A stretch of DNA of 53,494 nt from Candidatus Thiodiazotropha sp. Its GTDB lineage: Bacteria; Pseudomonadota; Gammaproteobacteria; Chromatiales; Chromatiaceae. The stretch spans positions 1-53,494 of the forward strand of contig JAIVEQ010000029.1 in assembly GCA_023838465.1 (NCBI GenBank), written 5' to 3'. The position numbers and the translations under genes were made by a program. Below are positions 9,060 to 18,522 of the stretch, piece after piece. Position 1 is the stretch's first letter. Each line of letters starts with the position of its first letter. The notes under the pieces were generated by a model. That model worked only from the letters and a program-made list of their open reading frames with translations, ran no database searches and was not told the DNA's origin.

Positions 9060-9884
9060 ATGTTGATTTCAGTAGTCATCCCATCCTATAACCGCGCCCA
9101 TACTCTGTCGCGAGCCCTCGACTCCGTGTTAACCCAAAGTTATACGCCACTGGAGGTTATTGTTGTGGATGACGGTTCGAGTGATGAGACGAGTGTGTTA
9201 ATGAAAAATCAATACAGTCATTGTGGTTATATTGCTCAGCCAAACCTAGGCGTTAGCAGCGCACGTAACTTGGGAATAGAAAAATCCCAGGGTGAATGGA
9301 TTGCCTTTCTAGATTCTGACGATTGCTGGATGCCAAATAAACTTCAACAACAGGCTGACGCATTGGTAAAATCACCAGGATACCGCCTTTGCCATACCGA
9401 AGAGATTTGGATTCGCAATGGTGTGCGAGTCAACCAGATGGATAAACATAGCAAGAGCGGTGGCCACATCTTTCAGCGCTGTCTCCCCCTTTGTGTCATC
9501 TCTCCATCGTCAGTTGTCCTACATCGCTCGCTATTTGATGAATATGGTTTATTTGATACAGAATTACAGGCCTGCGAGGATTACGATCTATGGCTTCGTA
9601 TTTGTGCACAGGAGGCGGTCCTGTTTGTTGATGAACCATTGATTGAGAAGTATGGTGGCCATGATGATCAGCTGTCACACCGCCATTGGGGTATGGACAG
9701 ATTCCGTGTTTACGCTTTACAGAAATTACTCGACAATCAAAGCCTCGCAGATGGGGACCGGCTCGCCACCATCAAGACTTTGGTTACAAAATGCGCCATC
9801 CTCTCCCAGGGCGCCGAAAAGCGGGGCTACTTTGAACGTGCGGCATACTATCGTGGCATAGAACAACGTTACCTGGCCGAATGA
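9060..9884 (+). CDS. family 2 glycosyltransferase
   Basis: 274 residues with a GT-A fold. The start ISVVIPSYNRAHTLSRALDS and the VIVVDDGSSDET motif bind the nucleotide sugar; FLDSDDCW near residue 85 holds the DXD-type metal site; CEDYDLWLRI is the usual acceptor-side motif. There are no membrane segments, so it is cytoplasmic or peripheral. No capsule or O-antigen genes are nearby and the acceptor is unknown. It overlaps the next gene by 4 bases (ATGA), so the two are coupled. No good Shine-Dalgarno precedes the ATG. Confidence 0.85.
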   Translation: MLISVVIPSYNRAHTLSRALDSVLTQSYTPLEVIVVDDGSSDETSVLMKNQYSHCGYIAQPNLGVSSARNLGIEKSQGEWIAFLDSDDCWMPNKLQQQADALVKSPGYRLCHTEEIWIRNGVRVNQMDKHSKSGGHIFQRCLPLCVISPSSVVLHRSLFDEYGLFDTELQACEDYDLWLRICAQEAVLFVDEPLIEKYGGHDDQLSHRHWGMDRFRVYALQKLLDNQSLADGDRLATIKTLVTKCAILSQGAEKRGYFERAAYYRGIEQRYLAE

Positions 9885-10495
9885 ACTTCCAGATTCAGGA
9901 TACCAATCACATCAACCTGACAGTTGCCCTGCCAGCAGAAGCGAAGACCCTGCGAAAGATATTTGGATTGATGCGGCGGCAACCCGTAGAGAGCATGCCC
10001 ATCTATACCGGTAACGGCATACACCTGTGTGTTACCGGGCCTGGAGCATCAGCAGCCTCACTAGGCGTGCAATTATTGAACTCAATAACACCTGCTGGTG
10101 TTCGCACTCTATGGCTGAATAGTGGGATATGTGGTCATGGCTCCCTCCCAGTGGGAGAGTCTCTATTGGTGGATCGCGTGATCGATCAAGAGAGAGATAG
10201 GAACTGGTCACTACAAACTCGCCTGCCAATTGCAGCGATCACCGGTCCTCTTAGTTGCGTTCAGACGCCTGCGTCTGTGTATCAACAAGATATGGCCTAT
10301 GATATGGAGTCTGCTGGATTTATTGAATCAGTGAACACCATTGACGGGACCGAGTCGATCACAATTATTAAAATCGTCTCAGACAACCCTGACCAACCAT
10401 CTCGTGGCATCAGCACCAAGCTGATACATGACCTATTCGAAAAACAAATCAGCTTGATTCGGGACTTGGTTGAGCAGCTACAACATCATGCATAA
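9881..10495 (+). CDS. nucleoside phosphorylase / MTA-SAH nucleosidase-like protein
   Basis: 204 residues. Features of the PNP/UDP phosphorylase fold are visible: an N-terminal strand (NLTVALPAEAKTL), a Gly-rich VTGPGASAAS loop, the NSGICGHGSLPVGE segment, and MAYDMESAGFIE, equivalent to the VEMEAAA ribose-binding motif of MTA/SAH nucleosidases. It is shorter than most family members (about 230-250), so the substrate cannot be guessed. Similar short forms are annotated as phosphorylase or futalosine hydrolase-like. It is coupled to the glycosyltransferase by a 4-base overlap. A role in nucleoside or sugar-nucleoside salvage is inference. Confidence 0.6.
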   Translation: MNFQIQDTNHINLTVALPAEAKTLRKIFGLMRRQPVESMPIYTGNGIHLCVTGPGASAASLGVQLLNSITPAGVRTLWLNSGICGHGSLPVGESLLVDRVIDQERDRNWSLQTRLPIAAITGPLSCVQTPASVYQQDMAYDMESAGFIESVNTIDGTESITIIKIVSDNPDQPSRGISTKLIHDLFEKQISLIRDLVEQLQHHA

Positions 10496-10588
10496 CTCAC
10501 TATCTATCATGATTATCTCCATCAACCACCATCAGCTAGTGATATCTTATTTACCCGGTATATCTGACATAGGGGAGTTAACGGGCTA

Positions 10589-11320
10589 ATGGAACAAGAC
10601 AAAAGGACTTCACAGCGTAAGCTGCTTGTGACTGGAGCCAGTCAGGGTATTGGCGGTGCTATCACTCGCCATTTATTGAGCGAAGGCCATCAAGTCATCG
10701 CCATTGGTAGAGATTTCACCCATTGGTCCGATCAGACAGGTCTGGAAAAGATAACCTTGGACTTATCTGATCTTGACAGCCTGCCGCATCATTTTGGTGA
10801 AATTGCACGCGCTCATACTGAGCTAGACGGGGTGATTCTAAATGCCGGCTCGGGACGATTTGGTTCCCTTGAAGAGTTCTCATATCAGCAGATCCGTGAA
10901 CTGGTTGATATCAATCTACTGCAACATCTCCTCGTCGCCCGTGCTTTGGTGCCACGGCTCAAGAAGCTGGGTAGAGGGGATCTGGTCATTATTGGCTCAG
11001 AAGCTGCACTGACCGGTGGTCGCAGAGGTACCATCTACTCAGCGTGTAAATTTGCCTTAAGAGGATTCGCCCAATCACTACGTGCAGAGTGCAGCAGTAA
11101 CGGTGTGAGGGTCTGCCTCATCAACCCGGGTATGGTGGATACAGGTTTTTTTGACAATCTTGACTTCATGCCAGGCGAGTTACCGGAGAATGCGCTACGT
11201 CCCGAAGACATTGCTGAGACTGTCAACCTCGTTTTGCAGGCCCACCCGGGGACAGTGTTTGATGAGATCAATCTCAACCCTTTGAAAAAAGTCATTCAAA
11301 CCAAAAAACATGAATTTTGA
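10589..11320 (+). CDS. SDR family oxidoreductase
   Basis: 243 residues, classical short-chain dehydrogenase. It has the cofactor motif TGASQGIGG at residues about 11-19, the NAG motif (LNAGSGRFG), and the catalytic Ser and YxxxK (SEAALTGGRRGTIYSACK). Basic residues after beta-2 (IGRDFTHW) suggest NADP(H). An AGGGGAG stretch precedes the ATG. It overlaps trmO by 11 bases, so it belongs to the same operon. The substrate is unknown. Confidence 0.87.
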   Translation: MEQDKRTSQRKLLVTGASQGIGGAITRHLLSEGHQVIAIGRDFTHWSDQTGLEKITLDLSDLDSLPHHFGEIARAHTELDGVILNAGSGRFGSLEEFSYQQIRELVDINLLQHLLVARALVPRLKKLGRGDLVIIGSEAALTGGRRGTIYSACKFALRGFAQSLRAECSSNGVRVCLINPGMVDTGFFDNLDFMPGELPENALRPEDIAETVNLVLQAHPGTVFDEINLNPLKKVIQTKKHEF

Positions 11321-12035
11321 ATTCCAAACGATTGGCCTCATTCACTCCTGCTTTAAGGAGAAATTCGGCATCCCCAGACAATCCCGGTTGATACCTGAAG
11401 CAGAAGCCAGTCTGGAGATCCTGCCTCCCTTCAACCGGACTGAAGCATTTCGCGAACTGAGGGACTACTCTCATCTCTGGATTACATTCGTCTTTCACGC
11501 CTCTGCCAGAAGGGAGTGGAAACCTACCGTGCGCCCACCCCGTCTGGGAGGAAATCAACGGGTTGGTGTATTTGCATCACGTAGTCCGTTCCGTCCAAAC
11601 CCCATTGGCCTCTCAGTGGTCAATCTGCTCGACATGGACCTTTCCAACAACAGTGTGAACCTGCACATTGGCGGAATCGACCTGCTGGACGGCACGCCAG
11701 TGCTTGATATCAAGCCCTATCTTCCCTATGTCGATGCTGTTCCAGACGCCCGTAGCGGTTTTGCACCATCGCCACCTGCCAAAGAGATTGAGCTGATCTT
11801 CTCTGCTGAGGCGGAATCGGCTCTACAGCACTTATCTGAGCAACAATCGGCCCATCTCAAACAATTGATCAAGCGTATTTTGCAGAATGACCCACGTCCC
11901 GCCTATCTGGATGACCGCAAAAGAAACCGTTTTGGAATGCGGCTTTATGATTTCAACATTCAATGGGAGGTGAATGACAGATCTTTCCTGGTCACTCACC
12001 TGGAGACAGCTACAGATCATCTATCTGAAGAATGA
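11310..12035 (+). CDS. trmO: tRNA (t6A37) N6-methyltransferase TrmO
   Basis: 241 residues, with the TsaA/UPF0066 beta-barrel fold in residues about 5-140. Signature segments are FRELRDYSHLWITFVFHAS, RPPRLGGNQRVGVFASRSPFRPNPIGLS and GIDLLDGTPVLDIKPYLPY. The family uses S-adenosylmethionine to methylate t6A37 to m6t6A in tRNA-Thr. The C-terminal 100 residues match the extension seen in gammaproteobacterial TrmO. The start overlaps the SDR gene. It is the last gene of the operon; a small palindrome (AAACAGCTGTTT, about 12079-12090) follows and may help end the transcript. Confidence 0.93.
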   Translation: MNFEFQTIGLIHSCFKEKFGIPRQSRLIPEAEASLEILPPFNRTEAFRELRDYSHLWITFVFHASARREWKPTVRPPRLGGNQRVGVFASRSPFRPNPIGLSVVNLLDMDLSNNSVNLHIGGIDLLDGTPVLDIKPYLPYVDAVPDARSGFAPSPPAKEIELIFSAEAESALQHLSEQQSAHLKQLIKRILQNDPRPAYLDDRKRNRFGMRLYDFNIQWEVNDRSFLVTHLETATDHLSEE

Positions 12036-12283
12036 GAATATGGCTATTGACCTATCACCTCCCTATATTAACCCTTTAAAAACAGCTGTTTCGGGTAATC
12101 TGTAAAATCGGGTAATTTATTAGTGTTTTCCTCAATGAGTGCTTCCGGTCAGCTTAACAAACCGTTATCATTCCCCTGATCAGACAAGCATTTACGCTCA
12201 TAAGCAAAGGTCACGCCCCGAATAGCGATCCTATTGTTTTGAGCAGGTATAATATTCCAGAAAGGCAACATACCCGTACCCCG

Positions 12284-14737
12284 ATGAGTAACGACAAATC
12301 TGTCACAACAACAAAACCAGACTTGGTTCACTCGTTTCTTCACCAGGTACCTGGCAGAGTCTCAGCCATACTGGAAAACTGGCATCAGCTGGTTCATAGC
12401 GACTGGGATGGTACCTTACTGGATACGCTGGTCGAACGTATCTCTACACTGGCCGAATCCGGCAGTAAATTCGGCGTCCCCCAAATCACCCAGAGTGGCA
12501 AATCACTGATCAGCCACCTCAGTGACTACCATGGTACCGGACTGAAGCCACAGCATGACGATGTGGTCGCCCTGGACGGTCTGGTGCATGCCTTTAAGGA
12601 TGCAGCCATTCAGGCCTGTAACCAACAAGCCGAGATACTGGCAAACAAAGCACCGGCAGCAAAGCCTGATGGCCCTGACTATAGTGGGGAACACAAGGTC
12701 TTTATACTCGGTATTGACGAAGCCCTGGCCGCCAATTTGACAAGGCACCTTCAAGTCCATCACTTCGATGTGGTGTTTCTTCATGATACTGAAGAGATTA
12801 TTCATCATTACACAATCAATCAGGATGAACCCTGTTACCTGATCAGCCATATTGACAGACTGGCTAAGCTCTTCCCTGAGTCAAAAACCGGTGGTCTGTG
12901 GAATAAAAATAATGGCCTTCCCGGACTTCCGGTAGCCTTCATCGCTGACTCCGCCGACCTCAAAACACGTCTCTCTGCGATGCGTGTTGATGCCAGCGCG
13001 TATTGGGCGAAACCGATTGACCCCTACATGGTGGCAAAGCGCATTCATGAATTATCCTCATCTGATTCACATGCGGCTTATCGTGTATTGATCGTTGAGG
13101 ATGATCCTGCACAGGCAGACTTTGCCGACGCCATCCTCAGCAAATCCAACTTTAGTTGCCGCAGCGTGACTGATCCGATGCTGGTCATGGATGAACTGCA
13201 GGAATTTAAACCTGACTTGATCCTCATGGATCTCTACATGCCCGGTGCAAGCGGTACTGAGCTTACAACTGTCATTCGTGAGGATAATCAGTTTGTCGAT
13301 GTTCCCATCGTATTTCTATCCGGCGAGCAGGATCTTGACAAACAGTTGAGTGCCCTCAGTTTCGGTGGTGAGGATTTTCTCTCCAAACCCATCGCCCCCA
13401 AGCATCTGATTTCGACTGTCACCAACCGTATTCGTCGTGCTCGTCAACTCAGCCACCGCCTGCATGGACATACTCGCGGTGAAAAAGAGACTGGCCTTCA
13501 TTCTCGTAACTATCTACTTGAACGCCTGGATGCCCTTCTACTGGCCGACTCGCCTATTGATGAAATCACCGGTGTATTCTTTTTGCAAATAGACAATCCA
13601 GAAGAGCTGATCGCATCAGTCGGTATTGGTGGTCTTGACGCTGTACTCGCTGTTATCGCGACTCACCTCAAAGAGAATCTTCAGAGCCAGGACATTCTGA
13701 CCCGGTTTGGTGACAACAGCCTAAGCCTGCTTGCGCTACGCACTTCGCAGGATGAACTAAAAACCTTTGGTGAAGCGCTATGTCGATCAATATCGCAACA
13801 GATTATTGAGGTCGACAACTCCACGGTTGGCGTCACACTCAGTATCGGCATCTACCCCGTAGAAAATGGCAATCAGGATTCACGCTCGATTATCTCCCAT
13901 GCACAGATTGCCAGCCGAGAAGCTCAAGAATCAGGTGGCAATCAAGTCAAGCTTGTTGAAGCGGAAAAACAGGTGCAGGAGGAAAGTGATAAGAACACCG
14001 ACATGGGCTCATTGATCCAAAAGGCCCTCGATGAGAACTATTTTGATATCTTCTTCCAACCTGTGGTAGCACTTCAGGGCTCAACCCAGGCTCACTACCA
14101 AACCCTGCTGCGACTTCAGGAACCGGATGGCACACTTCACAGAGCCGCTGATTTCATCCCCACTGCGGAAGAGTTGGGAATGATCAGTAAAGTGGACCAA
14201 TGGACTACCCGCCGTGCCATCAATGTTATCAATGAACATAAAATGCAGGGCAACCAACTCCATCTTTTTGTCTCACAATCAACCGACCTTCTAGAAAATA
14301 TGGAGCGGCTTACCTGGCTACGCGAAAAACACCGTAATGGCCATATTAGTAAAGAGACGCTGACCTTCGAATTCAATATCTCTGAAGTGGCAAAAAATTT
14401 AAACTCCGCCAAGATATGTTTCGAGATTCTAGGCAAGATAGGAATCACCTGTCTGCTGACCCGTGTTACCAACACGCCAGAAACCGAGCGTGTTATCAAA
14501 CACCTGCCTATAAACTATATCAAGCTTGACTATAGCCTGTTGCACGATCCCGCAGAAGGTCTCAAGCATCTTATCGAACTCGCACACAAAATTAACATCA
14601 AAGTCATTGCCCCTCAGGTAGAAGATCCACGCAGCATTGCTGTTCTGTGGAGTAGTGGTGCCGATTATGTACAGGGCAATTTCGTACAACGACCGGAAAA
14701 CAACCTGATCTACGATTTTAACGAATCCGTACTCTGA
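12284..14737 (+). CDS. multi-domain response regulator with degenerate GGDEF and EAL domains
   Basis: 817 residues from ATG 12284; the longer frame begins at a TTG without support. Domains: a helical Hpt-like region (about 10-120), a receiver-like domain lacking a clear phospho-Asp (about 135-260), a true receiver domain (YRVLIVEDDPAQ, phospho-Asp in LILMDLYMPG, Lys in LSKPIAP), a GGDEF-type domain whose signature is RFGDNSLSL, and an EAL-type domain in which EALLR is replaced by QTLLR. Both active-site signatures are lost, so I infer a c-di-GMP-sensing or scaffold protein of the FimX type rather than an enzyme. A TATAAT at 12248 could be a -10, but no good -35 is visible. Confidence 0.82.
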   Translation: MSNDKSVTTTKPDLVHSFLHQVPGRVSAILENWHQLVHSDWDGTLLDTLVERISTLAESGSKFGVPQITQSGKSLISHLSDYHGTGLKPQHDDVVALDGLVHAFKDAAIQACNQQAEILANKAPAAKPDGPDYSGEHKVFILGIDEALAANLTRHLQVHHFDVVFLHDTEEIIHHYTINQDEPCYLISHIDRLAKLFPESKTGGLWNKNNGLPGLPVAFIADSADLKTRLSAMRVDASAYWAKPIDPYMVAKRIHELSSSDSHAAYRVLIVEDDPAQADFADAILSKSNFSCRSVTDPMLVMDELQEFKPDLILMDLYMPGASGTELTTVIREDNQFVDVPIVFLSGEQDLDKQLSALSFGGEDFLSKPIAPKHLISTVTNRIRRARQLSHRLHGHTRGEKETGLHSRNYLLERLDALLLADSPIDEITGVFFLQIDNPEELIASVGIGGLDAVLAVIATHLKENLQSQDILTRFGDNSLSLLALRTSQDELKTFGEALCRSISQQIIEVDNSTVGVTLSIGIYPVENGNQDSRSIISHAQIASREAQESGGNQVKLVEAEKQVQEESDKNTDMGSLIQKALDENYFDIFFQPVVALQGSTQAHYQTLLRLQEPDGTLHRAADFIPTAEELGMISKVDQWTTRRAINVINEHKMQGNQLHLFVSQSTDLLENMERLTWLREKHRNGHISKETLTFEFNISEVAKNLNSAKICFEILGKIGITCLLTRVTNTPETERVIKHLPINYIKLDYSLLHDPAEGLKHLIELAHKINIKVIAPQVEDPRSIAVLWSSGADYVQGNFVQRPENNLIYDFNESVL

Positions 14738-14812
14738 GCCATTCACTGTTTCCAGCGTCGTCGCTACATTAGTGTGAAATGCTGCTGTGAGAAACCACGG
14801 AGCCATACCGCC

Positions 14813-15193
14813 ATGCAATCGATCTTACACAAGACTGTTTCACTCCTGTTTCTGTTGCTTTTAAGCAATACGCTATGGGCCGAACCTAGGACTTATCCGA
14901 GGCCTGTCGAACCCCTCTACCAGAAAGGTGATGATCAACTCAGCTGTCGCCAACTGGAACAACAGCTGTCACATTTTGAGAGCCAGTCCTACAGCGACAA
15001 ACCGGGTTTCTACGAAGATCCCTATACAGGCGCCTCTATCTGGATTGGTGCACTCTGGGTACCCGGTGCGCTCACCTACTTGGGCTATTCCGGTATCGCC
15101 GAGTACCATGAAAATGACCGCATACACCATGCTCAAAGTCGTATCGATGCACTGCGACGGATGAAGGCCAATCTCCGTTGTTATGAGTACTGA
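14813..15193 (+). CDS. small secreted protein with one hydrophobic segment
   Basis: 126 residues from ATG 14813 (GGAG 10 bases upstream). An upstream ATG at 14774 would add a Cys-rich leader before the signal peptide and is unlikely. The signal peptide (KTVSLLFLLLLSNTLWA) ends near residue 23. The mature part has two Cys (LSCRQLE and LRCYE) that could form a disulfide, a central hydrophobic stretch (WIGALWVPGALTYLGYSGIA) and a helical C-terminus. I do not recognise the family. Its stop overlaps the ABC exporter gene by 11 bases, so the two are co-translated and probably act together in envelope export. Confidence 0.7.
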   Translation: MQSILHKTVSLLFLLLLSNTLWAEPRTYPRPVEPLYQKGDDQLSCRQLEQQLSHFESQSYSDKPGFYEDPYTGASIWIGALWVPGALTYLGYSGIAEYHENDRIHHAQSRIDALRRMKANLRCYEY

Positions 15194-17018
15194 TGCCACA
15201 TACCCAATTTCGAAACCCGATTTACGTGAGGGTGATTACCGCTGGAGTGAATTGATCCAGATGGTGCTGCTGCACCGTCGTGAACTCATTACCGCTAACA
15301 TAATTGCGCTCCTTGGCGCGATTGCTGCTGTGCCGGTTCCCCTGCTGATTCCGTTGCTGGTTGATGAAGTACTGCTGCACCAACCCGGCAAAGCGACAGC
15401 GACCATGAATGCGCTATTCCCTGAACATTGGCATGGACCGGTTCTCTATATCCTGGCAATACTGGTCCTTACCCTTTGCCTGCGCTTCCTGGCTCTGATA
15501 TTCGGTGTGTTACAAACATGGCAGTTCACGATAATTGCCAAGGATGTCATCTTTCATATCCGACGGGATCTGCTGCACCGATTGGAGCGTATCTCGATGT
15601 CGTCTTACGAGACCATGGGCAGTGGTACTGTTGCATCCCACCTTGTCACTGATTTGGAGGCGGTGGACAGTTTCGTCAGTGTGACCACCAGCAAATTTCT
15701 GGTGGCAGCCCTGAGTATTATTGGAACCGCTATTGTACTGCTCTGGATCAATTGGGCACTTGCACTTTTCATACTTTTTCTCAATCCCTTGGTGATCTAT
15801 TTCACAACCATCTTCGGACACAAGGTCAAACAGCTCAAGAAACAGGAAAACTCTGCCTTCCAGGCCTTCCAGGAATCCCTGGAAGAGACCCTCGATGCCA
15901 TTCAACAAATTCGCGCGAGTAACCGAGAGCGTCACTATATTCGTCGTATCATCGATAAAGCAGACCATATCCGTCATCACTCCGCCGCTTTTACCTGGAA
16001 AAGTGATGCCGCCAACCGTCTTTCTTTCATGATCTTTCTGTTTGGTTTTGACATCTTTCGAACAGTCAGTATGTTCATGGTGCTCTGGGCAGACCTGACC
16101 ATTGGTGAAATGCTTGGTGTCTATGCCTATCTTTGGTTCATGATGGGCCCGGTACAAGAAGTGTTGAACATCCAATACGCCTACAATAGCGCTCAAGCGG
16201 CACTGGGACGTATCAATGATATGCTTCAGGTCGATCTTGAGCCGGTCTATCCCCATCATCAAAATCCATTCGAGGGTAAATCTACTGTTGGACTTCGTCT
16301 GGAAGATCTCGAATTTGCCTACGGTGATGGTCCTCCAGTACTCAATAGGGTCAACCTGGACATCAAACCTGGTGAAAAGGTTGCGTTTGTCGGTGCCAGC
16401 GGCGGTGGAAAAACCACACTCGTACAAATCATACTAGGCCTCTATCCGGTCAAAGGTGGAAGGGTTCTATTTGATAGCATACCCGTGCAGGAGATTGGCA
16501 TGGATGTGGTGCGCGATCACGTGGCCACGGTCTTGCAACACCCCACTCTACTCAACGACAGTGTAAGAATCAACCTCACACTGGGACGCGACATAGCTGA
16601 CGAAAAACTGTGGCAAGCATTAGAGGTCGCTCAGCTTAAGCAAACCATTCAAGGCTTGGAACAGGGACTGGATACACTGATTGGACGCTTCGGAGTCAGA
16701 CTTTCAGGTGGACAACGTCAACGCCTGGCCATTGCCCGTATGGTACTGACTGATCCCCGCGTGGTCATTCTTGACGAAGCCACTTCCGCTCTCGACACCG
16801 CTACCGAAGGTGATCTCCATGCAGCGCTGCACCGCTTTCTCATTGGACGCACTACCATCATTATTGCCCACCGACTGAGTGCTGTGAGGCAGGCTGACCG
16901 GGTATTGGTATTTGAAGATGGAAGGGTTGTAGAAGAGGGGCGTCATGAGGAATTATTGGAAAACAACGGTCTCTACACCAGTCTCTATGGACGACAGGAG
17001 CAGACCAGCAGCAGCTAA
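15183..17018 (+). CDS. ABC exporter (MsbA/HlyB type), fused permease and ATPase
   Basis: 611 residues. Six membrane spans occupy roughly 25-320 (for example ITANIIALLGAIAAVPVPLLIPLL and LSIIGTAIVLLWINWALALFIL). The nucleotide-binding domain has Walker A GASGGGKTT near residue 403, signature LSGGQRQR near 508, Walker B VVILDEATSALD near 527 and a switch His in IIIAHRLS. The homodimer would sit in the inner membrane. Substrate is uncertain: lipid, polysaccharide or drug export are all possible. It shares a transcript with the small secreted protein and precedes an LpxR-like gene, which hints at envelope lipid handling, but that is inference. Confidence 0.9.
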   Translation: MSTDATYPISKPDLREGDYRWSELIQMVLLHRRELITANIIALLGAIAAVPVPLLIPLLVDEVLLHQPGKATATMNALFPEHWHGPVLYILAILVLTLCLRFLALIFGVLQTWQFTIIAKDVIFHIRRDLLHRLERISMSSYETMGSGTVASHLVTDLEAVDSFVSVTTSKFLVAALSIIGTAIVLLWINWALALFILFLNPLVIYFTTIFGHKVKQLKKQENSAFQAFQESLEETLDAIQQIRASNRERHYIRRIIDKADHIRHHSAAFTWKSDAANRLSFMIFLFGFDIFRTVSMFMVLWADLTIGEMLGVYAYLWFMMGPVQEVLNIQYAYNSAQAALGRINDMLQVDLEPVYPHHQNPFEGKSTVGLRLEDLEFAYGDGPPVLNRVNLDIKPGEKVAFVGASGGGKTTLVQIILGLYPVKGGRVLFDSIPVQEIGMDVVRDHVATVLQHPTLLNDSVRINLTLGRDIADEKLWQALEVAQLKQTIQGLEQGLDTLIGRFGVRLSGGQRQRLAIARMVLTDPRVVILDEATSALDTATEGDLHAALHRFLIGRTTIIIAHRLSAVRQADRVLVFEDGRVVEEGRHEELLENNGLYTSLYGRQEQTSSS

Positions 17019-17043
17019 ATGCAATGCTGATTATAACAAACAT

Positions 17044-17066
17044 GTAGGGTGTGGCCCTACCGCACC
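17044..17066. repeat. REP-like palindrome
   Basis: Variant copy of the GTAGGGTGCGGC palindrome family, 25 bases after the ABC exporter stop. Confidence 0.55.
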
Positions 17067-17148
17067 GAATACTCTGCCAGACGATCCACACCCGTTGATC
17101 CCACACGCTATGTAATCAACTATTCTTCTGTTTTACAGGAGTTGTTTG

Positions 17149-17173
17149 TGTTGCGGCAGGGCTGCATCCTACT
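17149..17173. repeat. REP-like palindrome
   Basis: Second copy in the same intergenic gap (GCGGCAGGGCTGCATCCTAC). The gap 17019-17266 otherwise holds nothing recognisable. Confidence 0.5.
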
Positions 17174-17266
17174 ACTCAATAATCAGTCGCTGCTCGTAAG
17201 GTATTTGAAACTTATTGAATGTCAGTAACGTATCCGTGATGAATGGCTTAAAAAAATGGAGCACCA

Positions 17267-18412
17267 ATGGTTACGATGGACACATCACTCCTTACCCATA
17301 TTCTATATCGATTTCGAGGTGCACGACGATCACTGCTTACACTCTTATTGTTGGGCATATTGGTATCTACCACAACTGTCGCACAAGAACAGACCGCAGT
17401 CAGTGGCCGGGAAGGATTTGAAACAGAGGAATTATTTGATACAGGCTGGCAGTTCTACTTCGATAATGACATCTCCTTCAATGACGAGAAGGATCGCAAC
17501 TATACCGGAGGAGTTGCACTGACCCTCTCGGGCAAACGTACTGCAGGGTATTGGTTTTCCATTGATGACTGGCTTAACGGACTAGATAGACTGAGTGGAT
17601 TCGAATCACTACTAAAGGGTAATGCCGGCATCAATCGTCATGCTCTGGAATTCGGCCTGACAATCTTCACTCCTGACGATATCGCTGAGCAAGAAGCTAT
17701 TTCTGATGACCATCCCTATGCCAACATGCTGTTCATGGCCAACAGCCAGACAACTGTCTATTCGGATAGGGGATTAATCTTTCAATCTACCCTCCTACTC
17801 GGTCTGCTTGGCACTGCTGTGGGTGAGCAAGTTCAAAAAACGATTCACAATCTAACCGATTCAGATGAACCACAAGGTTGGAAAAACCAGATATCTGAAG
17901 GTGGTGAGCTGACCGCGAAATATACCCTTTCTGCACAGAAGGTCCTGCTGAGTCATCAGGGAAACATCTCCTATGATATTCGTGGTGGTGTTGAGGCTGG
18001 TGTCGGTTACTCCACTGACCTCAATAGCTCAATCAGCTTTCGTCTAGGTAAACTCAATACCCCCTGGTGGAGTTTTATACCCCATCAGTCTGAATACATC
18101 AGTCTCGGACAGACATTTGGCGATAATGCCCAACAGGGAGCAAATCCTGCGGAGCTCTTTGTCTGGGGTGGATTGAATCTGAAGTATCGACTCTACAATG
18201 CCATTTTACAGGGCCAATTCCGGGACAGTGCTGTCACATACGATCATGATGATCTGGAACCACTGATACTCGATGGCTGGTTGGGTATTACCAAGACATT
18301 CAGGAATGGTTTCGGAATTAGATTCGTGATGCGTAAACAGAACTATGAGATCAAGGGATCGGGTAGGAATGACCCTTTCTGGAGTGGATTGATTATCAGC
18401 CGGACCTATTAA
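17267..18412 (+). CDS. LpxR-family lipid A 3'-O-deacylase
   Basis: 381 residues. The start at 17267 is supported by GGAG five bases upstream. A long n-region is followed by a signal peptide (SLLTLLLLGILVSTTTVAQ). The mature protein matches LpxR: an early FDNDISFNDEKDRNYTGG segment (Asn-Asp of the active site), FGLTIFTPDDI, DDHPYANMLF, and VQKTIHNL...PQGWKNQI carrying the catalytic His region, then barrel strands to the C-terminus. LpxR removes the 3'-acyloxyacyl chain of lipid A in the outer membrane and can soften host immune recognition. The key residues appear present; the enzyme activity is inferred from family. Confidence 0.82.
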   Translation: MVTMDTSLLTHILYRFRGARRSLLTLLLLGILVSTTTVAQEQTAVSGREGFETEELFDTGWQFYFDNDISFNDEKDRNYTGGVALTLSGKRTAGYWFSIDDWLNGLDRLSGFESLLKGNAGINRHALEFGLTIFTPDDIAEQEAISDDHPYANMLFMANSQTTVYSDRGLIFQSTLLLGLLGTAVGEQVQKTIHNLTDSDEPQGWKNQISEGGELTAKYTLSAQKVLLSHQGNISYDIRGGVEAGVGYSTDLNSSISFRLGKLNTPWWSFIPHQSEYISLGQTFGDNAQQGANPAELFVWGGLNLKYRLYNAILQGQFRDSAVTYDHDDLEPLILDGWLGITKTFRNGFGIRFVMRKQNYEIKGSGRNDPFWSGLIISRTY

Positions 18413-18441
18413 TACAACGTCAAACAAAGCTGGAAGCCGAC

Positions 18442-18470
18442 GTAAGGTGCAGCAGGCCGCTGCCCTACCT
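18442..18470. repeat. REP-like palindrome
   Basis: Copy between the convergent lpxR-like and thpR genes, with arms GTAAGGTGCAGC and GCTGCCCTACC. It may double as a bidirectional transcript end. Confidence 0.55.
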
Positions 18471-18522
18471 TAAAAATCTTCAAAAAAAATGGTCCGGTGT
18501 GAGGTCTACGTAAAAGGTACTT

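Noticed and set aside
18480..18522. Run of A residues after thpR as an intrinsic terminator
   Set aside because: The preceding GC-rich bases do not form a stable self-complementary stem.
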